A DNA stretch of 64,000 nucleotides from Incurvaria masculella (lineage: Eukaryota; Arthropoda; Insecta; Lepidoptera; Incurvariidae), in the NCBI GenBank assembly GCA_946894095.1, contig OX335653.1:10297001-10361000 (forward strand), read 5' to 3'. This document shows positions 52,920 through 63,369 of the stretch, piece by piece. The notes beneath the pieces were generated by a model that had not been told where the DNA came from, searched no databases, and was given only the letters and a program-made list of their open reading frames with translations. The stretch's first letter is position 1. Each line of letters starts with the position of its first letter. The position numbers and the translations under genes were made by a program.

Positions 52920-52943
52920 ATTGTGCAATGTTCGCATGAGTCA
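52920..52943. promoter_or_regulatory. AP-1-like and C/EBP-like motifs upstream of the His-rich gene
   Basis: TGAGTCA at 52937-52943 is a consensus bZIP (AP-1) site. ATTGTGCAAT at 52920-52929 resembles a C/EBP palindrome. Both lie 20-45 bases upstream of the TATA box. Binding is inference. Confidence 0.35.
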
Positions 52944-53783
52944 TCGCCCTTATGATTGAGCTCACAGAGCAGTTCTGGTCTGTGATTGAGCTAGTAGAAA
53001 ATCGGGTAATGACCTGGATTGCCGGAAGAGCCTACTTTGGTTTTTCCACAAATTTGTTTAGTTTGGTTCTAGTTGCAAACGAAATTTTTTTTATGAAATT
53101 TGTGAAAAATTATTATTCATCCATTACTATACGCTTGTATATTAATAATAATAGAAGTTTAATTGTTGCTCTTCAGGTTTCTTAGTTATGTAGCTAGTCT
53201 TACGGAGTATACGATTTTAATTCGTTTTTATTAAAATCCTAAGGCTTCACGCTTTGCGATCCAAAGGTATTGGCGCTCGGTGGCAAAATAAGTGATGTAA
53301 AAAAACAAACAAAAAAAGGCTGTGGCAATATTCTTTATTCATACTTGGCGCAACTGGAGGAAGGGGCATCATGGAATGAAATAAGTTCGAGTTGGGCACA
53401 AAGTAGCACGTCGCTTTTAGTTATAGCTCGAGTTTCCAGGTTTTTATGGAATCATGTCAGTTCGAACAAAATTCAGTTCGACCGGTAAGTGTAATAATAA
53501 ATGTATTATTACACTAATTTAAACATTTTATTCCACTTTCTATCTTGCTAAAATATTCTCGCAATACTTACAGTCTCATACAATCCTTATTTCATTTTTA
53601 TGGGGCGTCATATTCCTTGTAATTTTGACATACAAAATCAGTTAATTGCATTATGTTAAATTAAAATTTGTATGCATTTATATAATTAACTCTTGCACAA
53701 CATTGCAACACGATGAGAAAATGTATTGCACGTGTATTGCGCAATGTTAACCAATAAGTGCATTTCAAATTTATAATCATTTT
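52944..53783. other. Upstream region of the His-rich gene
   Basis: AT-rich, with 72-77-codon + frames that show no motif. No further promoter elements identified beyond those at 52920-52943. Confidence 0.4.
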
Positions 53784-53905
53784 AATGTTTTGTAAACTTA
53801 CGGTTTTCCGGTGTGCAATGCCGTGCTTGGCCGACATGTTTCGCCTCCCACATGTCGGCCAAGCACGGCATTGCACACCGGAAAACCGTAAGTTTTCAAA
53901 ACATT
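53784..53905. repeat. Near-perfect palindrome, 56-bp arms, 10-base loop
   Basis: Left arm 53784-53839 and right arm 53850-53905 are reverse complements with a single mismatch; the loop is 53840-53849. The core reads CGGTTTTCCGGTGTGCAATG, then CCGTGCTTGGCCGACATGT. Transcribed RNA would fold into a long hairpin. I see no matching element elsewhere in the window. Confidence 0.9.
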
Positions 53906-54072
53906 ATGTACAGCGACGGTGTAAATCTAAGAAATATGTAGAGGAATTCGATAAAAAAAATCCAAACCTGTATTTATATAACATATATTTTTTGCATCGT
54001 ATTATGAATTCTCTAATTCGTATTAAGTTACTAGCTGCGATACCCAACTCCGCTCGGGATTTGTTTTTTTAT

Positions 54073-54345
54073 ATATGTAAACTGAACATGGTAGGCTAAT
54101 ACCACAACTTTCGTCATGATATTAGCCCACTGAACACCGCATTTCCGAAGGAGTAAGGTGTCTTTCCAGGACCTGCCCAATATGAGCAAGGCTTCATTGA
54201 ACCGGGTGGAAAACACGAGCAATTTTTCATCGTGTTTTCATCGCTCGTTTGACCATCTCTTCATACAATGCGTTGTTATCAACCCGGGTGGGCTTAGCCC
54301 TTCCACCTAGTAGGGGAATGGGACCTACAGTTGTAAACCACGGAA
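54073..54345 (-). mobile_element. tRNA-derived SINE, copy 11 (head missing)
   Basis: GAACATGGTAGGCTAATACC, TGATATTAGCCCACTGAACA, CCAGGACCTGCCC, ATCAACCCGGGTGGGCTTAG and CCACCTAGTAGGGGAATGGG match the family. It follows a 30-bp remnant of the CTAGCTGCG-type repeat at 54030-54060. Confidence 0.7.
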
Positions 54346-55139
54346 ACCACGCAAACCACGGAACAGCTCATATTCGGAACGTTCCGAATCATCATCTGTA
54401 TTGTCATGGCATTAACCCAGGATGTTGCATTTTCGCATACCGAATACCAGCAGTCATAAAGAGTGGCGTTGCAGATGAAAGATTTTTTTTAGAAAAACAT
54501 TATAAAAACGTGTGGACCAATTATTATGATAACTGCTCATATCCGACAAGCATTATCTAACTAGAAGTCTTCAAAACCATTCTCAATAACAAAGCTGATA
54601 TGGGTGCACCACAGAACAGTTATTTTTGTTCTGTGGGGTGCACACACAAATTGGTGTACATCACTGAAGGTATACATAATATGAGGTGGGTACTGGCCTA
54701 CATTTTTTTACATACAATGACATACATATTAACGAAATTGCTTTGATGTAGGTACATACTATGTATATGAACTTATATGAGGATGTTCTAGAGCGAAACT
54801 TTGCGATCGGATGTCGCAAGGGAAAGAAATAAAGAACGTATTATAAAGACGTAAACAGGGGCTGAACCGGCTTAAGATGTGAGAAAATATGTGAGGAAAC
54901 TCGATAAATTCTGCACCAATCGGAAGTGGTTGCCAGATATTCTGCCCAGTAAGAGCGTAGAACGTATGACATATACGCTTCTGATTGATGCAGTATTGAT
55001 CGAATTCCCTCACATCTTACGCCTGTTATGTATTACGTTTATATATGTATATAATTAGTATAAGTTTAGTACTAGTGGAAAGCAATTTTCATAATTTACT
55101 TTTCTTGATTTTTGCGCCTACCCATTTCTGATTCTTAAT

Positions 55140-55246
55140 ACTGTAAGGTAGGCTTGTAGAAAATGACTTTAGGCATTAAGCTCTACCTTATGTACAATTT
55201 TATCGTGCAATAAATTTTATTATTATTATTATTATTATATATCAAA
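55140..55246 (+). repeat. LINE-type 3' end with (TTA)n tail
   Basis: GTAGGCTTGTAGAAAATGAC, GCATTAAGCTCTACCTTATG, TACAATTTTATCGTGCAATA and then (TTA)n. This is like the conserved 3' UTR end of common lepidopteran LINEs, as I know them. Confidence 0.5.
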
Positions 55247-55571
55247 TTTTCACGTTGATATAGTCTTAACATACTAGGGGCCCTTTTCACTATAGTATGC
55301 GGATTATTATAAGGTTAATCGACACATATCCATTGACAAATTTTTGTTATGAAAAAACCAGTATGGGTGGCTGCGCTCAGAAACCAAAGGTATTGAGAAA
55401 ATTGCGTCACATCGCGAAACCACGCTCAGTGAGGCACCATACCCGTGGATTTGCAGAATACAACCAATAATAATGAACAAATAGGTTTTTTTTTTTTTTG
55501 CGAAAACGCATTTCACCGGCTTTCGATTAGGAGTAGTCAATGAATAAAGTGAGCTTTAGGGTGGATTAATC

Positions 55572-55775
55572 CTTGTTTTGTGCTGATTTATTTTAATCAG
55601 TTTATATAATTGAATAATTTAATTTTAAAGGGCCTTTATTACTACAGTTCTGATTCTCTACTACTATTGGTGTGCTGATTATCTACGACTGTTATTCATT
55701 AGAAACTGCTAAGAAAGGCCCTTAATACGTGGCGATTAAGCTAATCAGCAGTGGTGAAAACCAGGCTTAGTGACT
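55572..55775. mobile_element. Foldback element, family B, copy 2
   Basis: Shares AAAGGGCCTTTATTACTA, TGCTGATTATC, AAGAAAGGCCCTTAAT and GGCGATTAAGCTAATCAGCA with copy 1. The right end GTGGTGAAAACCAGGCTTAG is the complement of copy 1's left end, which sets the TIR. Confidence 0.68.
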
Positions 55776-56253
55776 TAACTAAACATTGTCAATGAAGTGG
55801 ATGTTTTTAAAGCGAGTGCCTCAATAACCAACTACCTAGTAGTTTACTATGAATGACATTTTGTTGCAGCAGCAATCGAATATAGTCCGTGAGAAATATT
55901 ATTTTAATCGACACTTTTAATCGCCACCTAGAACTAAGTACTGGATAGTTATGGGGAACTCAATAGCAAGATGGTGAAAATGGCCCTTAGTTTTTTGCAG
56001 CAGAACATAAACCTCTAGCCTGCCTTGCTGTCGAAAAAAAGTAAAATAAGTTAAAAAAGTTAATAAAAAGTAACAAAGAACAAAGCTCTATTTTTCTATT
56101 CGACAAGACACCAACTTCACGTTTACAACATAAAACTACCGAGCTATGTAATATCTTGCATCAATGCACTAACAAATAGAGGTGCCAAAAGTAGAAAGCA
56201 TAAGTCTCGGTATATTATTATATATTAATTTTAAATGATCAAAATGATGGGCT

Positions 56254-56301
56254 GGTTCACAACGTTGAATTATTTCTTCTAATAATTCCACGTTGTGAAC
56301 C
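56254..56301. repeat. Short hairpin, 21-bp arms
   Basis: GGTTCACAACGTTGAATTATT at the left pairs with the 21 bases at 56281-56301 with one mismatch; the loop is TCTTCT. It lies within an 86-codon - frame that I do not consider a gene. Confidence 0.6.
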
Positions 56302-57014
56302 TGACGCGGTGCACAGAGAAGACGACGTATGTCAATTCGGCGTACCGTCTTATGGAAACTGGTCGGCCCTACCAATGTAGCGTATATTAAAGAAAGAACC
56401 CAGTAAAAAGAAATAATATATAAGAACATACTGCAAGGCTGGACCCGAACGAAAAAAACATACCATTTTCGGGTATTTCGTCTACCAATTTCTCCACCTG
56501 CTGTATACCCATAATTTAAAATTCTCCTACAGTTTCTCCTCTCCTAATTAATGCCTCATACCAACACAGCGTTTAAGAATATACACATACATTGGTTGAA
56601 TGCCTGCTTTGCGGACATTGACTGCAAGTTTGAACATATGGCCGTCGTCATACCAATACCAAAGGCAATACATATATATCACATTCCTTGTAAAGAGCGA
56701 CGTACTTGCTTAGTACGAAAAAGTATATTTACATACTATGTAGAGTCGGAAGCGGAGCCTGATTCACTGTCGTAAAAGGTGACGGTCACGGAATATGAGA
56801 TTGTTTCAACGGAATTTGACAAATTGGTGTTGCAATAATATTTCAACGTGGTAATGTGTAATTATTCACATGCTCAGAATTAAACATAGTGAATAAATGT
56901 CTTTAATCGATGACAATTTTCGGACCTTCTAAATTAGACTAGGAGGTCGCGACAAAAATGGTAACGATAACGTAAATGGCTGAAACTGGATTTACGGGAT
57001 AAAGTTCAACCCTC

Positions 57015-57214
57015 TGTCACGTCTTGGCGTGCTCGGGGGTGGCGTAGCTCAGTGAAAATCCAGATCATCGGGAACCAGAACTTTATTTGGCAAAATTATT
57101 TTCTAAAAACAAAACTCTCTCCGATCCGCTTTTTCTAGTCTCTCTTCGAACACGGAACTGTCATTTTTTTTAAACTATTCTATTTTATTTTTATGTGCAT
57201 GGCCTGGCATGACA
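57015..57214 (-). repeat. Ty3/gypsy 3' LTR
   Basis: 200 bp; by reading it is the same as the 5' LTR at every base. It contains AATAAA on the - strand (57082-57087 on +), which would end the element transcript. Confidence 0.93.
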
Positions 57215-57223
57215 CCCTTCCCT
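57215..57223 (-). other. Polypurine tract of the gypsy element
   Basis: On the - strand AGGGAAGGG abuts the 3' LTR, the expected position and composition for plus-strand priming. Confidence 0.75.
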
Positions 57224-59053
57224 ATCTTTACAAATTAGTTTATGTTCCACCAAGTTTAGTTCTGAGGTCCCAAAACTTCGAGGAGTATTTGCTAACTAAT
57301 TTCAAGAACTGCCCGAGTGGGGCCCTGTGTCCCATATTCATTTGTGAACACAGTTTGACCGAGTAAAACCTCGTCAAAATCTCAGTCAGAATCCTTGACC
57401 TGACAGTCGAGCAGACAGACATTTATATTTATAGAAAACGATCACTAGATCTGCTCGCAAGAAGCTAGTAACAATTTATAATATATACTCTATACTCTAT
57501 GACTCCTTACAGACCTATGAAGTAATTGCCTTGTGTGGCCGTTACTTAATATCAACTCTGTGACAGAAGACTTGAAACTCTATGGATCATTGTATGCTGT
57601 CTTCTGAGACTGGCCGCTGGCCGGACAGACTAGACGTTTGACAGGTTGTCATACGTCACTTTGTAACATGAATTATTTTAAACTTCACAACCCACAACAT
57701 AAATTATTCTACATAGTTAAACATAATCTTTTATAGGCCTGAGATAGAAAGCTAGAGCCATACGGGCTCCTTAAACATTTGCTTCGTCCTGTTTGCTTCG
57801 TCCCGATTTTTTTTCCGGTTGGTTGATGAGTGCATGACTCCAGCCTGAAGACGCTCCCAGCCGCCGACTCGAAGACGACCGAGCGAACGCCGAGGACCAG
57901 CGTGCTTTTGAAGCTCAGCACCCAGCATCGGAGGGTAGCGCGTTCCAAACTCGATGGCATCACACAACAACATATTAGACTAAGTCTTACGAGTCCTTTG
58001 TCTATTTACTAAGATGATACTACTTAATAGAATACATGTACTTACGTAAAATTATTCTATTTATTTAACTAATATGATAAACCTAATCAGGTATGGACGA
58101 TGGCACATAAGCCAAAATATTACAAATAAATCAATTAATAATATTGAATTAAATAAAATTTGGTCTATTTCACTAGAAATATTTAAAGTTACGGATGAAA
58201 TCAAAGGAAAACATACTTATGTTATGTTATCTAGAGTTATTACTAGAGTTATAATTAAAAAATATGTATGATTATAGCTATGGTACAAACATAATTATTT
58301 TAAGTACAAAAATCATCCATGGATGACAACCAAATTAGGATAATATTATGCTAAAGAAAGGTAATACAAAGAGTGAAAAAGATATTTAATAAATGAGATG
58401 ATACCTTTCATTTCGAACATTCTGAATGCAATATTATTGGATACGAAGGTTTTCGCCTACACCTGGGTGTGCTACCGAAGTTATCTATGTTTTCTTCAGA
58501 GAAAACTAAATATGAATATGAACATAATCGAATCAATATATCTATACATTTCAGTCAGATGAAATTAGATAAAATAGACCCTAGTACGTTGCAAATTCTA
58601 ACCGGAAGTTACCGCACATCGACCCCATCGTTATTTACTCCAAGAATAAAATGCTCTGAGTAGACCATGAAATTAAAATAATTCAACAATTCTACAAACT
58701 TATATACTTGAGACCCTTCTCGTACACACAAACTTAATCAGTAAAAATAATAGGCAATCAAATAAAATTATAATATATTCCTAACAGGAACAGATTCAAA
58801 ATAATTACTAGCCTAGATTTATTCGCATTCAGAATTATTCCAAATATGTCACGGTTAAGACCAAATGGATATTTTTGAATTTTGGGAATGGCTCTTTACT
58901 TGACCCTACCCTATTATACTAAAGTAAAATAACATAAGTACATACTACGAGTGCGGTGATTGTACAACAAAATAAAGATCTAACTACTAATATATGCACA
59001 TGACATATTATTAGAATCAAGACATGGTAAAAAAAAAGGATTATTGGTATCAG
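57223..59053 (-). other. Long non-coding 3' region of the gypsy element
   Basis: 1.83 kb between the pol stop and the 3' LTR. It is AT-rich, without frames above 90 codons on either strand and without recognisable env motifs. It could be a long 3' UTR, a decayed env or captured sequence. Confidence 0.7.
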
Positions 59054-62000
59054 TTACGCACGAATGTAAAAAGGTTTCATTCTATTCATGTGAATATTTT
59101 GTTCGAATTTCAGCTTATCATTTAGACTTTTTATTTTGTAATTCACTGGAGATAATCGAGCTGTGATTCTATAAGGACCTTCGTACATGCGTGCCAGTTT
59201 GGTCTTTTTCCCAATGATTTTACATGGGTTCTGAACTAAGACCAATTGTCCCGGTTCGAAAAGCATCGACTGTCTTTTCCTATCAAAGGTTTTCTTCTGT
59301 GCCTTCTGACTTTTTGTGATATTTGCTTTAGCTTGTTGTTTTAACTTTTCGATGAATTCAATTTTCTCTGTTAATGTTAATTTTGTAGCATTACTCGAAA
59401 AATCAGATGGGAATAGGGGTTGACGACCATAGACGAGCAAGAAAGGGGAAATATGTGTTGAAGATTGATCAGCTGTATTGTAGGCAAACGTTACCAAAGG
59501 TACATATATATCCCAGTCTCGCTGATCCTGTCTTACATACATCGAGAGTGCCTGTACCAGGGTACCATTAAAACGCTCGCAAAGGCCATTTCCTTGTGGA
59601 TGGAAAGCCGTAGTCAGAATAGAATGCGAATTCAACAATTCGAGTACGTTCTTGACTAACTTTGAAGTGAAAACGGAGCCTCTATCTGATATTATCTCCT
59701 TTACTACTCCATGCCTACAAAATATATTTTCTATCAAGAAGTTAGCTACCGATTCTGCTGTCGCTTTCTCTAAGGGTTTCGTCTCAGCCCATTTTGATAA
59801 ATAGTCGATCGCGGTAATTATATACCTATTTCCCGTATTTGATTTCGGCAGAGGCCCTATTATGTCGATACCTATTTTATCGAAAATTCCGGCCACTGGT
59901 ATGTTAATCAGTGCACCGAATGGTTTGCCTGAACGATGTTTCTTCTCCTGACATATTTTGCACGTCTTGACGTAGGACTCTACCTGTTTTGCTAAACCTG
60001 GGAAATAATATTTTGAGCTAATCTTTCCTAAGGATTTAGCTAACCCTAAATGACCTCCTGTTAAGGCTTCATCATGAGCCTCTTTCAGAATATTGTTTAC
60101 CCTTATTTGTGGAAGCACTATTAAAATGTGTTCCCCGCTGGTTACTTTGACCCTTTTCTTTAAAATACCCTGATCCATAAAGTAACCCTTGAATGCGTTG
60201 CTATGATGGTCCTGTACTTTCTTTATTATGGCGGCACAGAAATGATCATTTAATTGATCTACGGATAAGGAATGATTACGTAATATATAGCTATCCTGAT
60301 GTGGTTTTCCTTGAGGTTTTATAAAGTAAGTTGGAATCTCCACGTTTCCTACCTCTTGTTCCTCCTCCGTATATTGGATTCTAGATAAGGCGTCCGCTAC
60401 GAGGTTTTCCTTCCCTGGACGATGGATAATTTCCATTTCCACATCTTGTAATTTAAGAGACCAACCAGCTAACCGTCTATTCATATCCTTACACGACTGC
60501 AACCAACACAAAGCTCTATGGTCTGTGACCACCTGAATTTTCCTACCCCACGTAAAATGTTTAAAATAATCGAAAGCCCAGATAATCGCTAAACATTCCT
60601 TCTCTGTAGTGTTATATTTCTTTTCTAATGAACTTAAACCTCTTGACGCGAAAGCTATTGTTTTAAATTCTGATGGTTTATTCTGCTTTGATCCCTGCAT
60701 AACATGTGCACCAAGGCTCTCATTACTGGCATCGACAGCAATCCTTATAATCTCCCCTTCATCCTCGGAAAAATGACTCAAACAAGGTGGTTTCACCAAC
60801 TCTTGTTTTAGCCACTGGAAAGCTGTCTGTTCTTCTTCACCCCATCTAAACTGAACATTATTATGCGTTAACGCGGTCAACACTAAACTCTTCTTGGAAA
60901 AGTTTGGTATAAATTTTCTAAAGAATGACGCTAACCCTATGAACGACCTTACCTGTTTTGCTGTTTTCGGAGTGGGAAAGTTTACTATCTTCTCTATATT
61001 CTTTTTCGCTGGGGATATCCCTACTGCGCTTACCTGATGCCCTAATATAGCTACTTCCCTGACACCAAACGAACATTTATTTGGTTTTAATGTTAGCCCC
61101 GCTAACCTTAATTTATTTAAGACGTTACGGAGATTATTTAAAAATATCTCATATGACTTACCATATACCAGGATGTCGTCTAAGTAGACGATCGCACCGT
61201 GATATTTTAATTCCCCTAATACCCTATCCATCAACCTTTGAAAAATTGATGGACTCGTTTTCAATCCAAAAGGTAGTACGTTAAATTCATACAGACCCGA
61301 AGACGTGCAGAACGCAGTCTTTTCCCTATCCTGCTCGGCGATTGGTATTTGCCAATAACCGGCTAATAAATCTAGCGATGCGAAATAAGTGGCACCCTGC
61401 AGACACGACAATAAATCATCAATACGGGGCATCGGATAACAGTCATTCTTAATCAACTTATTTAAAGGACGGTAATCGACGCAAAATCGCCAGGTTCCGT
61501 CACCCTTCTTTACCAGAACTACCCCCGACGAATATGCACTCTTTGAGTGTCGAATTATATTATTACCTAACATTTCTTCTACCTGAGTATTTATAATATC
61601 CCTTTGCGCCATTGACACTCTATATGGTGGTCTGTGAATGGGTAGGGTATCTCCCGTATTTATTTTTACTTCATGGTGGGTTGTTTTCCCGATGTCTCCG
61701 TTGGAGTACGCAAACCTATCTCGATATTCATATAATAACTCATTTAATATAGTCTTCTGTGTTTTATTTAAATTCTGTCCTATTTCGTACGTAGTGTTAG
61801 GCTTCCTTGAGCTCGTGGTAAACACATACCCCACCGATGGTTTCGCATTAATGAAATAGTTTCTGGTTTTATTATCGATTGGGATATTCACTTCCTTCAA
61901 AGTACACTCACTAAAAGAAAATGTTTTATTTAGTCTGTGTAGGATTATCTCCTGTCCTGAGTAATCGACCATGGCCCCTGTTTCTTTGAGAAAGTCTACC

Positions 62001-62293
62001 CCTAAAATAAGTTCTGTTGGAAGGTCCTTTATCACAATCACTTCTAATATAAAGTTTAAATTCTGGATGAGCAAATTAATGGTAGTAAATCCAGCAATGT
62101 TCAATGAATTATTCGAAGCACTTTTTAATGTAAAGTTTTCTGGTATTTCAAACAAATGTCTCCCTTTAACCACTTCATAGTTTATGCAGCTTTTCACTGC
62201 TCCCGTGTCAACCAAACCCGCAATTTCCTTGCAAAAATCACATGAGTACATGGGTAAATAGAGTATCGTACCTTCCTTTATCACGGGCGACAT
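59054..62293 (-). CDS. pol: Ty3/gypsy Pol polyprotein
   Basis: 1079 residues from the first ATG. Protease LVDTGAVKS (Asp 29); RT with CVDYRPLNKL (271-280), DLLAGYWQI and YLDDILVYG (Asp 372, 373); RNase H with D521, E566, D591 and D634 (AVDAS, TEKE, TDHRALCWL, VADALSR); integrase zinc finger H740/H748-C778/C781; catalytic D810, D870, E906 with the D-x35-E spacing; C-terminal VLVQNP...YEGPYRI. All key residues are present, so it may be active. The same frame is open upstream of the ATG across the gag stop (reading ...KRERATVLVRTETRV), so expression by -1 frameshift from gag is likely; I see no canonical slippery heptamer. Confidence 0.94.
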   Translation of the reverse strand: MSPVIKEGTILYLPMYSCDFCKEIAGLVDTGAVKSCINYEVVKGRHLFEIPENFTLKSASNNSLNIAGFTTINLLIQNLNFILEVIVIKDLPTELILGVDFLKETGAMVDYSGQEIILHRLNKTFSFSECTLKEVNIPIDNKTRNYFINAKPSVGYVFTTSSRKPNTTYEIGQNLNKTQKTILNELLYEYRDRFAYSNGDIGKTTHHEVKINTGDTLPIHRPPYRVSMAQRDIINTQVEEMLGNNIIRHSKSAYSSGVVLVKKGDGTWRFCVDYRPLNKLIKNDCYPMPRIDDLLSCLQGATYFASLDLLAGYWQIPIAEQDREKTAFCTSSGLYEFNVLPFGLKTSPSIFQRLMDRVLGELKYHGAIVYLDDILVYGKSYEIFLNNLRNVLNKLRLAGLTLKPNKCSFGVREVAILGHQVSAVGISPAKKNIEKIVNFPTPKTAKQVRSFIGLASFFRKFIPNFSKKSLVLTALTHNNVQFRWGEEEQTAFQWLKQELVKPPCLSHFSEDEGEIIRIAVDASNESLGAHVMQGSKQNKPSEFKTIAFASRGLSSLEKKYNTTEKECLAIIWAFDYFKHFTWGRKIQVVTDHRALCWLQSCKDMNRRLAGWSLKLQDVEMEIIHRPGKENLVADALSRIQYTEEEQEVGNVEIPTYFIKPQGKPHQDSYILRNHSLSVDQLNDHFCAAIIKKVQDHHSNAFKGYFMDQGILKKRVKVTSGEHILIVLPQIRVNNILKEAHDEALTGGHLGLAKSLGKISSKYYFPGLAKQVESYVKTCKICQEKKHRSGKPFGALINIPVAGIFDKIGIDIIGPLPKSNTGNRYIITAIDYLSKWAETKPLEKATAESVANFLIENIFCRHGVVKEIISDRGSVFTSKLVKNVLELLNSHSILTTAFHPQGNGLCERFNGTLVQALSMYVRQDQRDWDIYVPLVTFAYNTADQSSTHISPFLLVYGRQPLFPSDFSSNATKLTLTEKIEFIEKLKQQAKANITKSQKAQKKTFDRKRQSMLFEPGQLVLVQNPCKIIGKKTKLARMYEGPYRITARLSPVNYKIKSLNDKLKFEQNIHMNRMKPFYIRA

Positions 62294-62313
62294 TACACGT
62301 GTCTCAGTCCTTA

Positions 62314-63063
62314 CTAGTACTGTCGCCCTTTCCCGTTTGGGTGTACTGGTGCACCGGAATGGTGACCGTACGTCCCAGGGGCGCCCGCATGGCCTTCGTT
62401 AGGACGTGTCCTGAAGTCGTAACGTCCCGGGACAGGCCTTTGACGTGACGACGCCGCCAGATGCCGGTCTGCTACGCTAGCTGCCTCTGGGTTCACAAAA
62501 CAATTGTCTGGGTACCACGGTTGAGGTGTTGCTACCATCTGTTGTTGCAAATTGTTCGAAGACGTATGGATAGGTAACTCGTATGTAACGTCCTCGGCAT
62601 TATTGTTTTCGTAGTATTGTATATCTTGAATTGCTGCTTTCAATTCAGAGATTTTAATAATGTTCCTTCCTATCAATTTATGGGCCGCATATGGTTGAAG
62701 CGCAGATATAACGTATTTACATATTTTCTCTTCGTCGTCAAGCTTTGCTTTTGTAGCGAAGTTCAACATTTTATAGGTGAAGGTAACTAAGCCTTCATCC
62801 CTTTGTTTCGTCGTGGTCAGTAGAAGAAAATAATCTATTTTCGATGGAAACTCCTCGGTCAGACTATTTTTTATTTCCTGGTACGTACGATCCTTAATAC
62901 CCGCATAAAAATAAGCTGCCGCTCCCTTTAGGTAGGCGGGGAGTGCTCCCTTTTTTATTTCCTCTGACCAAGCATATCTTGCAGCTATGTTTTCAAAGGA
63001 ATATAGAAACTCTTCCACATTGTCCTGGCCATCGCCCCCAAATTGAGACATAATTCTCTCCAT
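62314..63063 (-). CDS. gag: Ty3/gypsy Gag
   Basis: 249 residues from ATG at 63063. The N-terminal two thirds look like a retrotransposon capsid: DNVEEFLYSFENIAARYAWS, an FYAGIKDRTYQEIKNSLTEEF helix block, and TTTKQRDEGLVTFTYKMLNF. No CCHC zinc knuckle is visible. The C-terminus is instead a Gly/Arg/His-rich tail (RPVPGRYDFRTRPNEGHAG) that may bind RNA. It is shorter than most gypsy Gags (300-450). The stop TAG lies inside the -1 overlapping pol frame. Confidence 0.85.
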   Translation of the reverse strand: MERIMSQFGGDGQDNVEEFLYSFENIAARYAWSEEIKKGALPAYLKGAAAYFYAGIKDRTYQEIKNSLTEEFPSKIDYFLLLTTTKQRDEGLVTFTYKMLNFATKAKLDDEEKICKYVISALQPYAAHKLIGRNIIKISELKAAIQDIQYYENNNAEDVTYELPIHTSSNNLQQQMVATPQPWYPDNCFVNPEAASVADRHLAASSRQRPVPGRYDFRTRPNEGHAGAPGTYGHHSGAPVHPNGKGRQY

Positions 63064-63350
63064 TTTTCAGAATAGAACCCTAATCAAACCCTACATAGGA
63101 AAAATAGCACCACACCAATTAATGTTCAAGATGAGAATACACACATGAGTTCACAATGTTCAAGAAGAAATACTCACCAAGGAAAGTCCATATTCCCAAC
63201 CCTTTATATACTAACACCCGACGTTTCTGGGCGTCGTCTCCTTCGCACCGTGCGCTACACGTGCAGCAGCGGTAGCCCGAGCAGCAGTGGTACGCGAAGC
63301 AGCGCAGGCCTTCTACGGCCTAACCTTCGACTCCTCCGACGATCTAGGCG

Positions 63351-63369
63351 ATCTAGGCGCCTCCACCAA
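63351..63369 (-). other. Probable primer binding site of the gypsy element
   Basis: On the - strand, directly after the 5' LTR, the sequence reads TTGGTGGAGGCGCCTAGAT. The TGG fits a tRNA CCA end, but I cannot name the tRNA from memory. Confidence 0.55.

Larger units (their letters stand above)
54346..57009. other. Intergenic, mostly unassigned
   Basis: Holds the LINE end at 55140-55246, the foldback copy at 55572-55775 and the hairpin at 56254-56301. Other short frames are unsupported. Confidence 0.4.

Noticed and set aside
53758..54099. 113-codon + frame across the palindrome
   Set aside because: The frame exists because the palindrome repeats its own complement; the rest is AT-rich and unlike protein.
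54249..54560. 103-codon + frame
   Set aside because: Its first part lies in a SINE and the rest has no motif.
56169..56429. 86-codon - frame
   Set aside because: Mixed composition, includes a hairpin-forming segment, no splice or promoter context and no family similarity.
61971..62180. + strand frames opposite gypsy pol
   Set aside because: Shadows of the - strand polyprotein with no domains.
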